DNA of 27,932 bases from positions 1 to 27,932 of the forward strand of contig CAYFPJ010000018.1 in assembly GCA_964344965.1 (NCBI GenBank), written 5' to 3'. The position numbers and the translations under genes were made by a program. This DNA comes from UM-FILTER-37-12 sp964344965. Its GTDB lineage: Bacteria > Patescibacteriota > Patescibacteriia > Magasanikbacterales > UBA922. Shown here piece after piece: positions 16,969 to 23,930 of this stretch (position 1 is its first letter; the number at the start of each line of letters is the position of its first letter). The notes under the pieces were generated by a model that ran no database searches, was not told the DNA's origin, and saw only the letters and a list, made by a program, of their open reading frames with translations.

Positions 16969-17106
16969 AAGCGGTTTTATTCCTCGATGCTTGCATCGAA
17001 AAAGTGAAGACTGACATTGGTTGAAATAGCATTTTATGCCAATACCCCGCAGCTTGCTGCGGGGATGGCACGATGAAGTCTTACTTAAACCAAATTTACT
17101 TTTATT
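16969..17106 (+). mobile_element. 138-bp repeat, copy E, inside the large secreted-protein gene
   Basis: A full subfamily 2 copy (AATCTAAAGCGG left junction; GAAGACTGACATTGG; GGCACG), preceded by AATCT at 16963-16967. It is one base shorter than subfamily 1 at the left end. Like copy D it is antisense to its host gene, and excision of this interval restores the frame. Confidence 0.92.
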
Positions 17107-17860
17107 ATAAGCTGGCATCAAATTTTATATTGTCTTCGTTGGTCTCAATATTTTGTAATTCAAAAGAAGTAAAGGGATGCTCTACTCCATATGAAAGTAT
17201 GTTATTGCTAGTAAAAGAAAAATTGTCTCCAGTTTCATCATTTTCTTCTACAACATTGAATGCATCAATTAAGAATATAATGTCCGAATTATTTTCCATT
17301 ATAGAGATAGGTACTTGCACATCTGAGATAGTGATCGTTTCTTCACATCCTAATTTCAGATATTTATTTTCTTGATTGGTAAGTTTTTTTGTGTATAAAG
17401 CTTTTTGTTTGTCAATATTGTTGTAAGTATCAATATTGTTGGTTTTTGTCATGTTGATTTTTTTGTAGGCATGAATCCAGACACTTTGAGAAGATAGTGG
17501 GGCTGATGTATTTTTGATTGTAATATCAAAATTGTATAAAATTTCATTTTTATCAGAATAATCGATACCTGTGAAAATAGTTTGTTCAACTGATAGGTCA
17601 GGCTTGTTTTCGGTCGAACAACTGTCATCTGTTGGTGTATCTTCTTCATCACCTTCTACTATTGGATCATAGATTTTTATATGATTTGGTTGTCCTTTTT
17701 TAGTTTTTCTAAAATCAATCTTTTCTTTAATTTCATCGTTTAGTTCTGTTCTCACTTGCCTGTTAAAATTTTGATTGTCAAAATCTGTTGCAAAAGCTGG
17801 CTGAACAGTAGAAAATATTACCGCTACTACCAGCAAAGTTGTGGAAAATTTATTTTTCAT
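17105..17860 (-). CDS. Large secreted protein, N-terminal fragment
   Basis: This 251-residue fragment has a signal peptide (MKNKFSTTLLVVAVIFSTVQ, cleavage near PAFA). A charged linker (QVRTELNDEIKEKIDFRKTK) follows, then a domain like CARDB/adhesion beta-sandwiches: KPDLSVEQTIFTGIDYSDKN, ILYNFDITIKNTSAPLSSQS, then ETITISDVQVPI and FLIDAFNVVEENDETGDNFS. The 'NVVEENDETGDN' pattern before the last strand is typical of CARDB modules. The stop codon comes from the junction with repeat E. A near-consensus promoter sits at 17892-17920, 32 bases upstream, so this is the first gene of the exported-protein operon. Confidence 0.82.
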   Translation of the reverse strand: MKNKFSTTLLVVAVIFSTVQPAFATDFDNQNFNRQVRTELNDEIKEKIDFRKTKKGQPNHIKIYDPIVEGDEEDTPTDDSCSTENKPDLSVEQTIFTGIDYSDKNEILYNFDITIKNTSAPLSSQSVWIHAYKKINMTKTNNIDTYNNIDKQKALYTKKLTNQENKYLKLGCEETITISDVQVPISIMENNSDIIFLIDAFNVVEENDETGDNFSFTSNNILSYGVEHPFTSFELQNIETNEDNIKFDASL

Positions 17861-17891
17861 ATTTTATATAAAAAATTAATTAAAGTGTTTA

Positions 17892-17920
17892 AATATAGCA
17901 TTTTTTCTATATTCTGTCAA
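17892..17920 (-). promoter_or_regulatory. Near-consensus promoter of the secreted-protein operon
   Basis: Read on the minus strand: TTGACA (17920-17915), 17 bases, TATATT (17897-17892), then an AT-rich leader to ATG 17860. Confidence 0.75.
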
Positions 17921-18021
17921 GCATTTTATTATAAATTTAGCTAAAATAAGCTATTTTTTATTATCAAAAAACAGCACCAATTTAAATGCTATTTTTTGTA
18001 TTTTTTATCACATTGATTCCA

Positions 18022-18084
18022 CCCAAGGCGGACAAGTACACTGATTAAAATAGATTATCCGCCAGAGGACGGATCAGCCTTGGG
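18022..18084. repeat. Palindromic intergenic repeat
   Basis: CCCAAGGC at 18022-18029 pairs with GCCTTGGG at 18077-18084, with an inner GGCGGA/TCCGCC option and a second small hairpin (TCCGCC-GGACGGA). It lies in the 340-base gap between the OB-like gene and the secreted-protein operon. The rest of the gap holds the operon promoter and a terminator. Confidence 0.6.
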
Positions 18085-18132
18085 TTGACACAGATACTTT
18101 ATAATAAAATATCTATAGTGAAATAAACACTT

Positions 18133-18147
18133 TGTGGCTCTGCCACA
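18133..18147 (-). terminator. Short hairpin downstream of the OB-like gene
   Basis: TGTGGC pairs with GCCACA around a three-base loop; on the minus strand a T-rich stretch follows. It is 50 bases past the stop at 18201. A plausible but modest terminator. Confidence 0.45.
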
Positions 18148-18200
18148 GTTCCATTTCTTTTGACCCTGACGCCCTCTAGATCTCTGGCCCAGGGAGGGGT

Positions 18201-18872
18201 TCACAAGTTTTTTATAATATTATCAACAGCCCCCCAACTAGCACCACCGCTTTCTGGAACAAGTATTACCACTTCATCACCAGCTTGCCCTTTGTAGAAG
18301 CTGACAGAAGCGTTAAGTATTCTGTAGGACTTTCCATCCACTACCACATTCCATTGCCCACCTTCACTGGAAGTAAGCTCGCCAACTATTCTTTTTCGAG
18401 GTGACGGCCCAATTTGCTTGAAGACAAATTTTCCTTGGTTTGTGATAGTCAGCTTAAGCATGTCTCCTTCAACCATTTTTGATTTGCTGGCATAGTTTGG
18501 TGGAACACTATATTCTTTACCATCGGCTCCAACCATTGCCTCACCATTGAATACTCCTTCAATAATCTTTTCGCCAGTTTCTAGCACTGTTGAATCTGGC
18601 GTAGTAGCTTTATTAATTTTAATTTGTTCTCCATTAAGCATCCGAAGCATGCTATCAAGCTGATCTCGCATACTGTGAATCATTGTTTTTAATTTTTTGG
18701 TATCAAGTTTTTCTGTACTAGTACTATTATCATCTTGTTGAAGATCTTCAGTAGACGGATCGGCAAGTGTGGTGTTTGAAGATGTTTTGCTGTGGTCAGA
18801 AACAGTTGCTAGCTGATCATTGGTGAAGAGATCATTGACGCGATCTGGCAAGACATCAGAAAGTTGATTCAT
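18201..18872 (-). CDS. Conserved-looking protein of unknown function, OB/SH3-like C-terminal half
   Basis: A 223-residue soluble protein. The first 60 residues are polar and Ser/Thr/Asp-rich, probably disordered (TSSNTTLADPSTEDLQQDD). Residues 60-85 form a likely helix (KKLKTMIHSMRDQLDSMLRM). The rest is beta-rich with turns typical of small barrels: GKEYSVPPNYASKSKMVEGD, MLKLTITNQGKFVFKQIGPS, RKRIVGELTSSEGGQWNVVV. The basic PSPRKRIVG loop could touch nucleic acid. The family is not identified. It is encoded after the TraD/VirD4-like ATPase on the same strand, 155 bases away and beyond a 54-base palindrome, so joint transcription is uncertain. Confidence 0.8.
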   Translation of the reverse strand: MNQLSDVLPDRVNDLFTNDQLATVSDHSKTSSNTTLADPSTEDLQQDDNSTSTEKLDTKKLKTMIHSMRDQLDSMLRMLNGEQIKINKATTPDSTVLETGEKIIEGVFNGEAMVGADGKEYSVPPNYASKSKMVEGDMLKLTITNQGKFVFKQIGPSPRKRIVGELTSSEGGQWNVVVDGKSYRILNASVSFYKGQAGDEVVILVPESGGASWGAVDNIIKNL

Positions 18873-18973
18873 ATGTTTATGTTTATTTTTGTAGATTAAT
18901 AACTAGGTTAGTTTATCAAAAAAATCTAACTTGGTCAGATCAAAAGGGGATTAGATGTGGAGAAGATGTTAAT

Positions 18974-19027
18974 GAATAATGAATCAGGAATTATGAATCA
19001 TGATTCATAATTCCTGATTCATTATTC
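18974..19027. repeat. Perfect 54-base palindrome
   Basis: Two 27-base arms meet with no spacer between 19000 and 19001 (arm core GAATCAGGAATTATGAATCA). Its right edge overlaps the last base of the ATPase stop codon (TAG at 19029-19027). It could act as a terminator-like hairpin for the ATPase message. Confidence 0.92.
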
Positions 19028-21669
19028 TAAAGTGAAGCCTCAATCATCTCTGTCGCTCCACCCTTGGCAGCTACACCAAGCTTGGTGCGATCAAGGATCT
19101 CTGTCTCGACAATTTTTCTATCTCGTCCATATTTCAATCTGGAGAGTTGTTTGATTGCTTCAGCAAGTTCGTGATTACCTTCTTTTGGTGGGTAGGCTTG
19201 CATATTGAATGGCTTACTTGCCAGATTGTCAATTAGAAGTTTGGTGTAAAAGCTGTATTCTGGCGGATTGAGTAGATCATAAGAGCCAAAAGTGGGGGAA
19301 AACTCTTTGGCCAGAATCTCAGCATCGTCTGGTCCGATACGTCCCACCATGAGAGTACCAGCATTACCCAGGACTGCGTCACGTACATCACTCTTGCCTT
19401 TGTCGTCAGTAAGCTGTCCCATATACTGATGGGCCAAGATGAGGTCTAGACGGTATTTACGAGCCTCAGAAAGAATAGTAGAAATAGAGTCAGTAATAAA
19501 GTTTTGGAACTCATCTATATATAGGAAGAAATCATGACGCTTACTCTCTTCCATGTCGGCTCTTCCCATGGCAGCCATTTGGAGTTTTGCTACCATAATT
19601 AAGCCAAGTAGCTTGGCATTTACTTCACCAGTTGTACCTTTGGAAAGATTGACCAAGAGAATCTTTTTGTTATCCATTACTTCTCGGAAGTCAAAGCCAG
19701 ACTTTTGTTGGCCCATGATATTTCTCATCATTTCGTTACTCACAAAGCGACCCACCTTAGAAATAAGATAGCCGAGCATTTCAGATTTATGAAAGTCACT
19801 GGTCTTAGCCATTTCTTTTTCCCAAAATGCCCTTACTACTGGATCTTTCAATTTTTTGAGATACCTTTTGACATGATCATCATCTGTAAACATGCGTGGA
19901 ATGTCGATCACTGTACCAGGATCATTGATGTCAGCCATGAGAGTGAGCATGACATTTCTCATGTTGTGTTCGAACATCGGTCCAATCATTTCTGGTGGAA
20001 ATAGCTTGTAGAATATTCCTATCATCTCTTGGACTGCAAAGTCTTTTTGGTCTTCATTTTTAGCCTCCAACATGTTCAATCCCATTGGTCTATCCATGTC
20101 AGAGGGGTTGAAGATGATAACATCGTCTGCACGATGTTTGGGGATATGACCCAGTACATCATTGACAAGGTCTCCGTGAGGGTCTACCACGCATACTCCT
20201 TTGTCATTTTGGATATCCTGAATGATGAGGTTGGCGAGAGTGACAGATTTACCAGTACCAGATTTACCTATGATATAGAGATGTCTTCTTCTGTCTGGTT
20301 CTCTCATGAATACTTCTGTCTTGGTGCCACGATATTGGACATAGCCTAGATGGAGGCCTTCTTTTGGTATGTTGGCAGGAGGAGGGGATTTACGACCGCT
20401 CAGCCATTTTATATTAGGGGCTTCTGTGGAGTGAAGAGGTAAGTGCCAGAGAGAAGCCATTTCTTCTGTTGTGAGGATCTGGTGTCTGCTTTTATTGTAA
20501 GAACGATATATAAAGTCTTTTACAATTTTGTTTTGGTTTTTTGGAACTATTGCCTTGAAGCTATTACCATAGCGGTAGTAGTTGTATTGACTAAAAGAGT
20601 TTATGATATTGTCTAGATTTAGTTTAGATGTTTCTTCGCTGTCTGATATGCTCAGAAGTCTTATGGTAACATCCATACCACCTTTTGCCAGCTTTTCTTC
20701 TATTCCTTTTAACATCTCTTCTTCCAAAGGGGAGAGTTTATACTCTTGAGAGGTTTTGTTTAGTTGGTCTTGTTTTTTGGCAGTGAGAATTTCTGTAATT
20801 GTATCTATTGATTTTCCAATACCGCGAGTCAAAGCAGATTGCATAGCCACTTTTTCAAATTTCTTCCCTTTTCTGACCTCTCTGACTACTTCTACACCCT
20901 TACGACGCCAGCGTCTATGAGAACTTCGGATTACGAATTGAATGGCGACACTATTATTGGACCCTTCTTGCGCTTTAGCCAAGACATTCAATACGGATTC
21001 TAGAGGGTCAGACTCCATATTTTTGTAAGTCTTGAGAGGAAAAATATGTCTTTTTGTGGGAACTAGATAAGCTCCTGTCACAGCGCTTTTTTCACTAAAA
21101 ATATTGTAATCTGTCATTTCTTCAATGTGGGCGTATGGATATTGAGCATGGACTTGCTGGGTAATGAACCCTTTCATTTTGATAGGGATGTCAATATAGA
21201 AGTAAATCAGTCCGTTTTCAGTAACCAATTCAAATGAAAAATGGTCTGTTCTCCCTTGGAACCAGTTGAAAATACCACGTTGTGCTTTGAGGCCAGCAAT
21301 AGTGGCAAAGAAGGTCTCAGTAATACCAATTTCTTCTTTTACCCTCTCCAGTCTGTCGCCATCTTCTACTTTTCCACCCTGCCCTTCTGATTTTCTTTCT
21401 TTGGGAACAGAAATTTGTAGGACCACTCTATTGAAGGCTTTTTGAGATTTATCTTGGAATTGAAATATGGCTCTCAAGATGAAAATAAGACCAGCAATCA
21501 AAAAAATAACTATCAAAGCTATCAGTGCCCAGACCACTTGAGGGTTATCAAGAAGATTTGGTTGGTAAAAATTATCTTCTATGCCTGGGGAAGTGTAGAA
21601 TTGGAAGAGTATAGTGAGCACATTTTTTGGATTAGATAGGTTTTCTATCTTTCTTTTTGAAATCGTCAT
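19027..21669 (-). CDS. TraD/VirD4-like (type IV secretion coupling) ATPase
   Basis: An 880-residue membrane-anchored P-loop ATPase. A transmembrane helix (VVWALIALIVIFLIAGLIFI) lies near residue 45, followed by a mixed domain and then the motor: Walker A GKSGTGKS at about 468-475, DPHGDLVNDVLGHIPKHRAD just after, Walker B LYIDEFQNF near 715, and LILAHQYMGQL with the conserved Gln. This matches DNA-binding ATPases of type IV secretion/conjugation (TrwB/TraD) and the related HerA/DUF87 group. In CPR such proteins occur without a full conjugation set, so the cargo is unknown. The frame runs on upstream through a palindrome; I take ATG 21669, at the palindrome border, as the start. GTG about 30 codons further in is an alternative. 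Confidence 0.9.
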   Translation of the reverse strand: MTISKRKIENLSNPKNVLTILFQFYTSPGIEDNFYQPNLLDNPQVVWALIALIVIFLIAGLIFILRAIFQFQDKSQKAFNRVVLQISVPKERKSEGQGGKVEDGDRLERVKEEIGITETFFATIAGLKAQRGIFNWFQGRTDHFSFELVTENGLIYFYIDIPIKMKGFITQQVHAQYPYAHIEEMTDYNIFSEKSAVTGAYLVPTKRHIFPLKTYKNMESDPLESVLNVLAKAQEGSNNSVAIQFVIRSSHRRWRRKGVEVVREVRKGKKFEKVAMQSALTRGIGKSIDTITEILTAKKQDQLNKTSQEYKLSPLEEEMLKGIEEKLAKGGMDVTIRLLSISDSEETSKLNLDNIINSFSQYNYYRYGNSFKAIVPKNQNKIVKDFIYRSYNKSRHQILTTEEMASLWHLPLHSTEAPNIKWLSGRKSPPPANIPKEGLHLGYVQYRGTKTEVFMREPDRRRHLYIIGKSGTGKSVTLANLIIQDIQNDKGVCVVDPHGDLVNDVLGHIPKHRADDVIIFNPSDMDRPMGLNMLEAKNEDQKDFAVQEMIGIFYKLFPPEMIGPMFEHNMRNVMLTLMADINDPGTVIDIPRMFTDDDHVKRYLKKLKDPVVRAFWEKEMAKTSDFHKSEMLGYLISKVGRFVSNEMMRNIMGQQKSGFDFREVMDNKKILLVNLSKGTTGEVNAKLLGLIMVAKLQMAAMGRADMEESKRHDFFLYIDEFQNFITDSISTILSEARKYRLDLILAHQYMGQLTDDKGKSDVRDAVLGNAGTLMVGRIGPDDAEILAKEFSPTFGSYDLLNPPEYSFYTKLLIDNLASKPFNMQAYPPKEGNHELAEAIKQLSRLKYGRDRKIVETEILDRTKLGVAAKGGATEMIEASL

Positions 21670-21770
21670 TGCGAGGAGTGGAGCGCAACGAAACGACCTG
21701 GCAATCTCATTGTTTTTATACAAAGCCCTGAGATTGCCACGTCGCTCCTTCGTCGCTCCTCGCAATGACG
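21664..21770. repeat. REP-like palindrome 2 (CGTCAT-type), supplies ATPase start
   Basis: A 107-base palindrome with outer arms CGTCATTGCGAGGAG/CTCCTCGCAATGACG and inner GGCAATCTCA/TGAGATTGCC. It is the same family as 10432-10524. Its left edge contains the ATG used as start by the ATPase gene. The inner loops differ, so it is an older or diverged copy. Confidence 0.87.
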
Positions 21771-21789
21771 AGGTAACTTTTTAAAAGAT

Positions 21790-22404
21790 TTAATCTTTCT
21801 TCATCTGTTCTTTCAAAGCCATTATTCTGTCTGTTTTGATCTTAGCTTCTTGTTCTAGGAAATGACGATTTATGCCTGGCAAAAATTTGAGCCATTCTAA
21901 GATTAGCTGGAAGATTTTTTTTATTTTCACACGAGCAGTGCTAAGTATGGCTCTAATTTTCAGCGCTGTTTCTTCTCCTTTTATTTTGAATTCTTGCTTC
22001 TGGATGAGTGTTAATTCTTGAAAAGCTTCTTTTAGACCTTCTTCCATTATTTGCTCTACTTTTACTGTTATCTCATCTCGTACTTGTGGAATTTGGGTAT
22101 TTTTTTTCTTTTTGGAGCGACGTAGGGTATTTTTTAGTTTTTCGATAGTCTCGTCTAAGAAGCCATCTCCCTTCTTTTCAATTCCCATCTCTCTTTGGGG
22201 AGGTAGTTCTTGTTGTGACTCACTGACTGGTCGTGGGATGGCATTCTCTACGGCAGTAGGCTGCTCAAAAAACTCTTCAGTAGTGTTTGGAGATTTGGCA
22301 GTATCTATCTGTTCCGGAATCTCTTGAGGAGCTATCAAATTTGGTTTTTCTTTTTGTGATTCAGCCTGTATTGTTTCTTTGGTTTTTTTGGTAGATGGTA
22401 CCAT
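21790..22404 (-). CDS. Charged coiled-coil-type protein upstream of the ATPase
   Basis: A 204-residue protein of unknown function. The first half is Pro/Glu/Gln-rich and probably disordered (KPNLIAPQEIPEQIDTAKSP). Then a basic stretch (LRRSKKKKNT) and a long amphipathic region, EITVKVEQIMEEGLKEAFQELTLIQK, followed by a hydrophobic patch FQLILEWLKFLPGINRHFL near residue 165. No signal peptide. It is directly upstream of the ATPase on the same strand with only REP-like palindrome 2 between them, so it may be a partner or regulator of that ATPase. Family not recognised. Confidence 0.75.
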   Translation of the reverse strand: MVPSTKKTKETIQAESQKEKPNLIAPQEIPEQIDTAKSPNTTEEFFEQPTAVENAIPRPVSESQQELPPQREMGIEKKGDGFLDETIEKLKNTLRRSKKKKNTQIPQVRDEITVKVEQIMEEGLKEAFQELTLIQKQEFKIKGEETALKIRAILSTARVKIKKIFQLILEWLKFLPGINRHFLEQEAKIKTDRIMALKEQMKKD

Positions 22405-22503
22405 AACAAAAAATTGTGAGCAGTGAATAAGCTCTCCTTTTTTGGGGTTATTATAACAAAAAATGACCTACTTGGCCATATTCTGTTGATAAAATTAAAT
22501 CTA

Positions 22504-22641
22504 AAGCGGTTTTATTCCTCGATGCTTGCATCGAAAAAGTGAAGACTGACATTGGTTGAAATAGCATTTTATGCCAATACCCCGCAGCTTGCTGCGGGGA
22601 TGGCACGATGAAGTCTTACTTAAACCAAATTTACTTTTATT
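22504..22641 (+). mobile_element. 138-bp repeat, copy F, intergenic
   Basis: A full subfamily 2 copy, preceded by AATCT at 22498-22502 and nearly identical to copy E. Its right flank is a GATTCGAA-type repeat. It lies upstream of the 22404 start and downstream of the aminotransferase, and interrupts no visible gene. Confidence 0.92.
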
Positions 22642-22642
22642 A

Positions 22643-22701
22643 TGATTCGAATTTACAAATTATATTCTAATCTACAAATTTTACGAAACTACAAATATTC
22701 C
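22643..22701 (+). repeat. Solo GATTCGAA-type repeat
   Basis: Starts ATGATTCGAATTTACAAATT and continues with CTAATCTACAAATTTTACG and ACTACAAATATTCC. It matches the repeats that bracket the GxxExxY gene (6411-6538, 6923-6977), but no such gene is here. It abuts the aminotransferase stop. Confidence 0.65.
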
Positions 22702-23543
22702 TAAGGTTTTAGGATATTTTTGGTGTAATAATTTTTGTAGAGCTTCATGATTTGTTTGGTTTTTGGAAATGTTGTGGCGATAATAATGTCATCAATTTGT
22801 CTTATTGGCATGACATTTTTGAGGGTGCTGGTGATGAAGAATTCGTCATATTTTTTTAGATTTTCTACCGGTATGTCTTCTTCGGAAATTTCAAAATCTT
22901 GACTAGCAATCTCTAGAATAATTTTTTTGGTGATTCCTTCGAGACATTTTTCTTTTGGTGGGGTAGTTAGCTTATTTCCTTGAATTGCCAGGAAGTTGCT
23001 ACTTCCTCCTTCGCGGATGAATCCACCGTGATCAACCATTAGAACTTCCTGTGCTCCCGATTGTTTTGCTTTTCTTCTACCATCAAAGCCAAGCAACAGG
23101 TCGGTAGTTTTGGCTTGAGGAAAACGACGCTGTCCTTTGTAAGTAATAACTTTAATACCTTTGGAATAATATTCATTTGGGAAATATGTAATTCCAGTGA
23201 TTGGGAAAATATACAATTTTGGATTTTTATTTTCATCCGGATCTCCAATCAAAATAGTGCGAATAGAATGGTCTGTGAGATCATTTTTTTTGACCAGCAG
23301 ATTTGTCCACTCTAGAATTTGTTTTTTTGTAAATTTGTGATCCAGACCAATTTGCTGAGCGGAGAAGAGTAGTCGGTCTATGTGGAATTCTGGGAAAAAT
23401 AGCTTGCCTTGGATGATTTTCAACGAATCATAAACTGCAAAATCAAAAAAATATCCCTTGTCAGAAATAGGAATTTGAGCTTCAGAAGAGGGGAGTAGGC
23501 TGCCGTTGAGAATAGAGTATAAGGTGTTTTCTAATTTAGTCAT
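22701..23543 (-). CDS. Class IV PLP-dependent aminotransferase
   Basis: Members of this fold type IV family include branched-chain aminotransferase, D-amino-acid aminotransferase and aminodeoxychorismate lyase. Visible marks in the 280 residues: PISDKGYFFDFAVYDSLKI near residue 25, the PLP lysine candidate Lys145 in RRFPQAKTTDLLLGFDGRR, Glu178 in GFIREGGSSNFLAI (equivalent to the GYVAEGSGENIF region), and LEGITKKIILEIA near residue 205. The arrangement resembles D-amino-acid or branched-chain enzymes, but motifs alone do not choose between them. The start ATG 23543 is divergent from the RNA promoter at 23570. It stands alone on the minus strand. Confidence 0.9.
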   Translation of the reverse strand: MTKLENTLYSILNGSLLPSSEAQIPISDKGYFFDFAVYDSLKIIQGKLFFPEFHIDRLLFSAQQIGLDHKFTKKQILEWTNLLVKKNDLTDHSIRTILIGDPDENKNPKLYIFPITGITYFPNEYYSKGIKVITYKGQRRFPQAKTTDLLLGFDGRRKAKQSGAQEVLMVDHGGFIREGGSSNFLAIQGNKLTTPPKEKCLEGITKKIILEIASQDFEISEEDIPVENLKKYDEFFITSTLKNVMPIRQIDDIIIATTFPKTKQIMKLYKNYYTKNILKP

Positions 23544-23569
23544 TTGTCTTTGATGTAATTGTTTAGTGC

Positions 23570-23598
23570 TTGAAAAAAATACTTATATATGTTATATC
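23570..23598 (+). promoter_or_regulatory. Promoter of the structured RNA candidate
   Basis: TTGAAA at 23570-23575 and TATATC at 23593-23598, spacer 17 bases. Start of transcription is expected near 23605. Confidence 0.6.
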
Positions 23599-23604
23599 TT
23601 TTGT

Positions 23605-23930
23605 GTACCCACGGGGGGCGGCAATGTAAACAGGCTTGGCCGGCCTGTTACATCTGTCGCCCCATTTACACTCGGTCGGACTTACTTTTTGTCTCTCTTG
23701 CTTTTTCAAAAGCGAGATTGCAGACATGATGAGTTTTGCCAAACTGGACGTGACTGCCCATCTCCCCCGGGCAGTCATCGAGGTGTTTCTCTCCGACGAA
23801 ACACCTCGTCCCTGGGTGGGCGACCACACGTTTAGCGGCTTGCCTTGTTCTCCGCAAGTCGTGACAATGTGTTGGTCGCCTTCCCAGACCTGAACACCTT
23901 AAGTCCCTTCTTTATTTGGAAGGTTTTTTT
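23605..23930 (+). ncRNA. Candidate structured non-coding RNA of about 325 nt
   Basis: A GC-rich island in an AT-rich region, with its own promoter (23570-23598) and terminator (23906-23930). Helices in order: GGGGCG 23615-20 / CGCCCC 23658-63, continuing as ATGTAA/TTACAT and CAGGC/GCCTG; TCTTGCTTT 23696-704 / 23709-17; TGACTGCCC 23751-59 / GGGCAGTCA 23769-77; a perfect 11-bp stem, CGAGGTGTTTC 23779-89 / GAAACACCTCG 23798-808; a long stem CTGGG, GGCGACC, ACAC (23812-29) with GTGT, GGTCGCC, CCCAG (23869-87), enclosing CGGCTTGC 23836-43 / GCAAGTCG 23854-61. I could not match tmRNA, RNase P, SRP or 6S RNA. The stretch also holds a 55-codon frame, ATG 23729 to 23893 (SFAKLDVTAHLPRAVIEVFL). I favour RNA because perfect nested stems are rarely found in coding DNA. 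Confidence 0.6.
23906..23930 (+). terminator. Intrinsic terminator of the structured RNA
   Basis: CCTTC (23906-23910) pairs with GAAGG (23919-23923) and is followed by seven T. The tract overlaps the stop codon of the convergent SDR gene. Confidence 0.65.

Noticed and set aside
14471..17071. Longer frame of the large secreted protein starting at MPSPQQAAGYWHK
   Set aside because: That N-terminus is the antisense translation of repeat copy E, not a natural start.
18085..18113. Plus-strand promoter TTGACA-17-AATATC
   Set aside because: The -10 is poor and the region downstream is antisense to a minus-strand gene with no plus-strand product.
19027..21765. ATPase start at 21765
   Set aside because: The extra 32 residues are a translation of the REP-like palindrome, so ATG 21669 is preferred.
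23605..23930. tmRNA, RNase P RNA, SRP RNA or 6S RNA
   Set aside because: No tRNA-like ends, no GAGGAAAGTCC/ACAGAAA motif, no SRP loop, and not a single long hairpin as in 6S.
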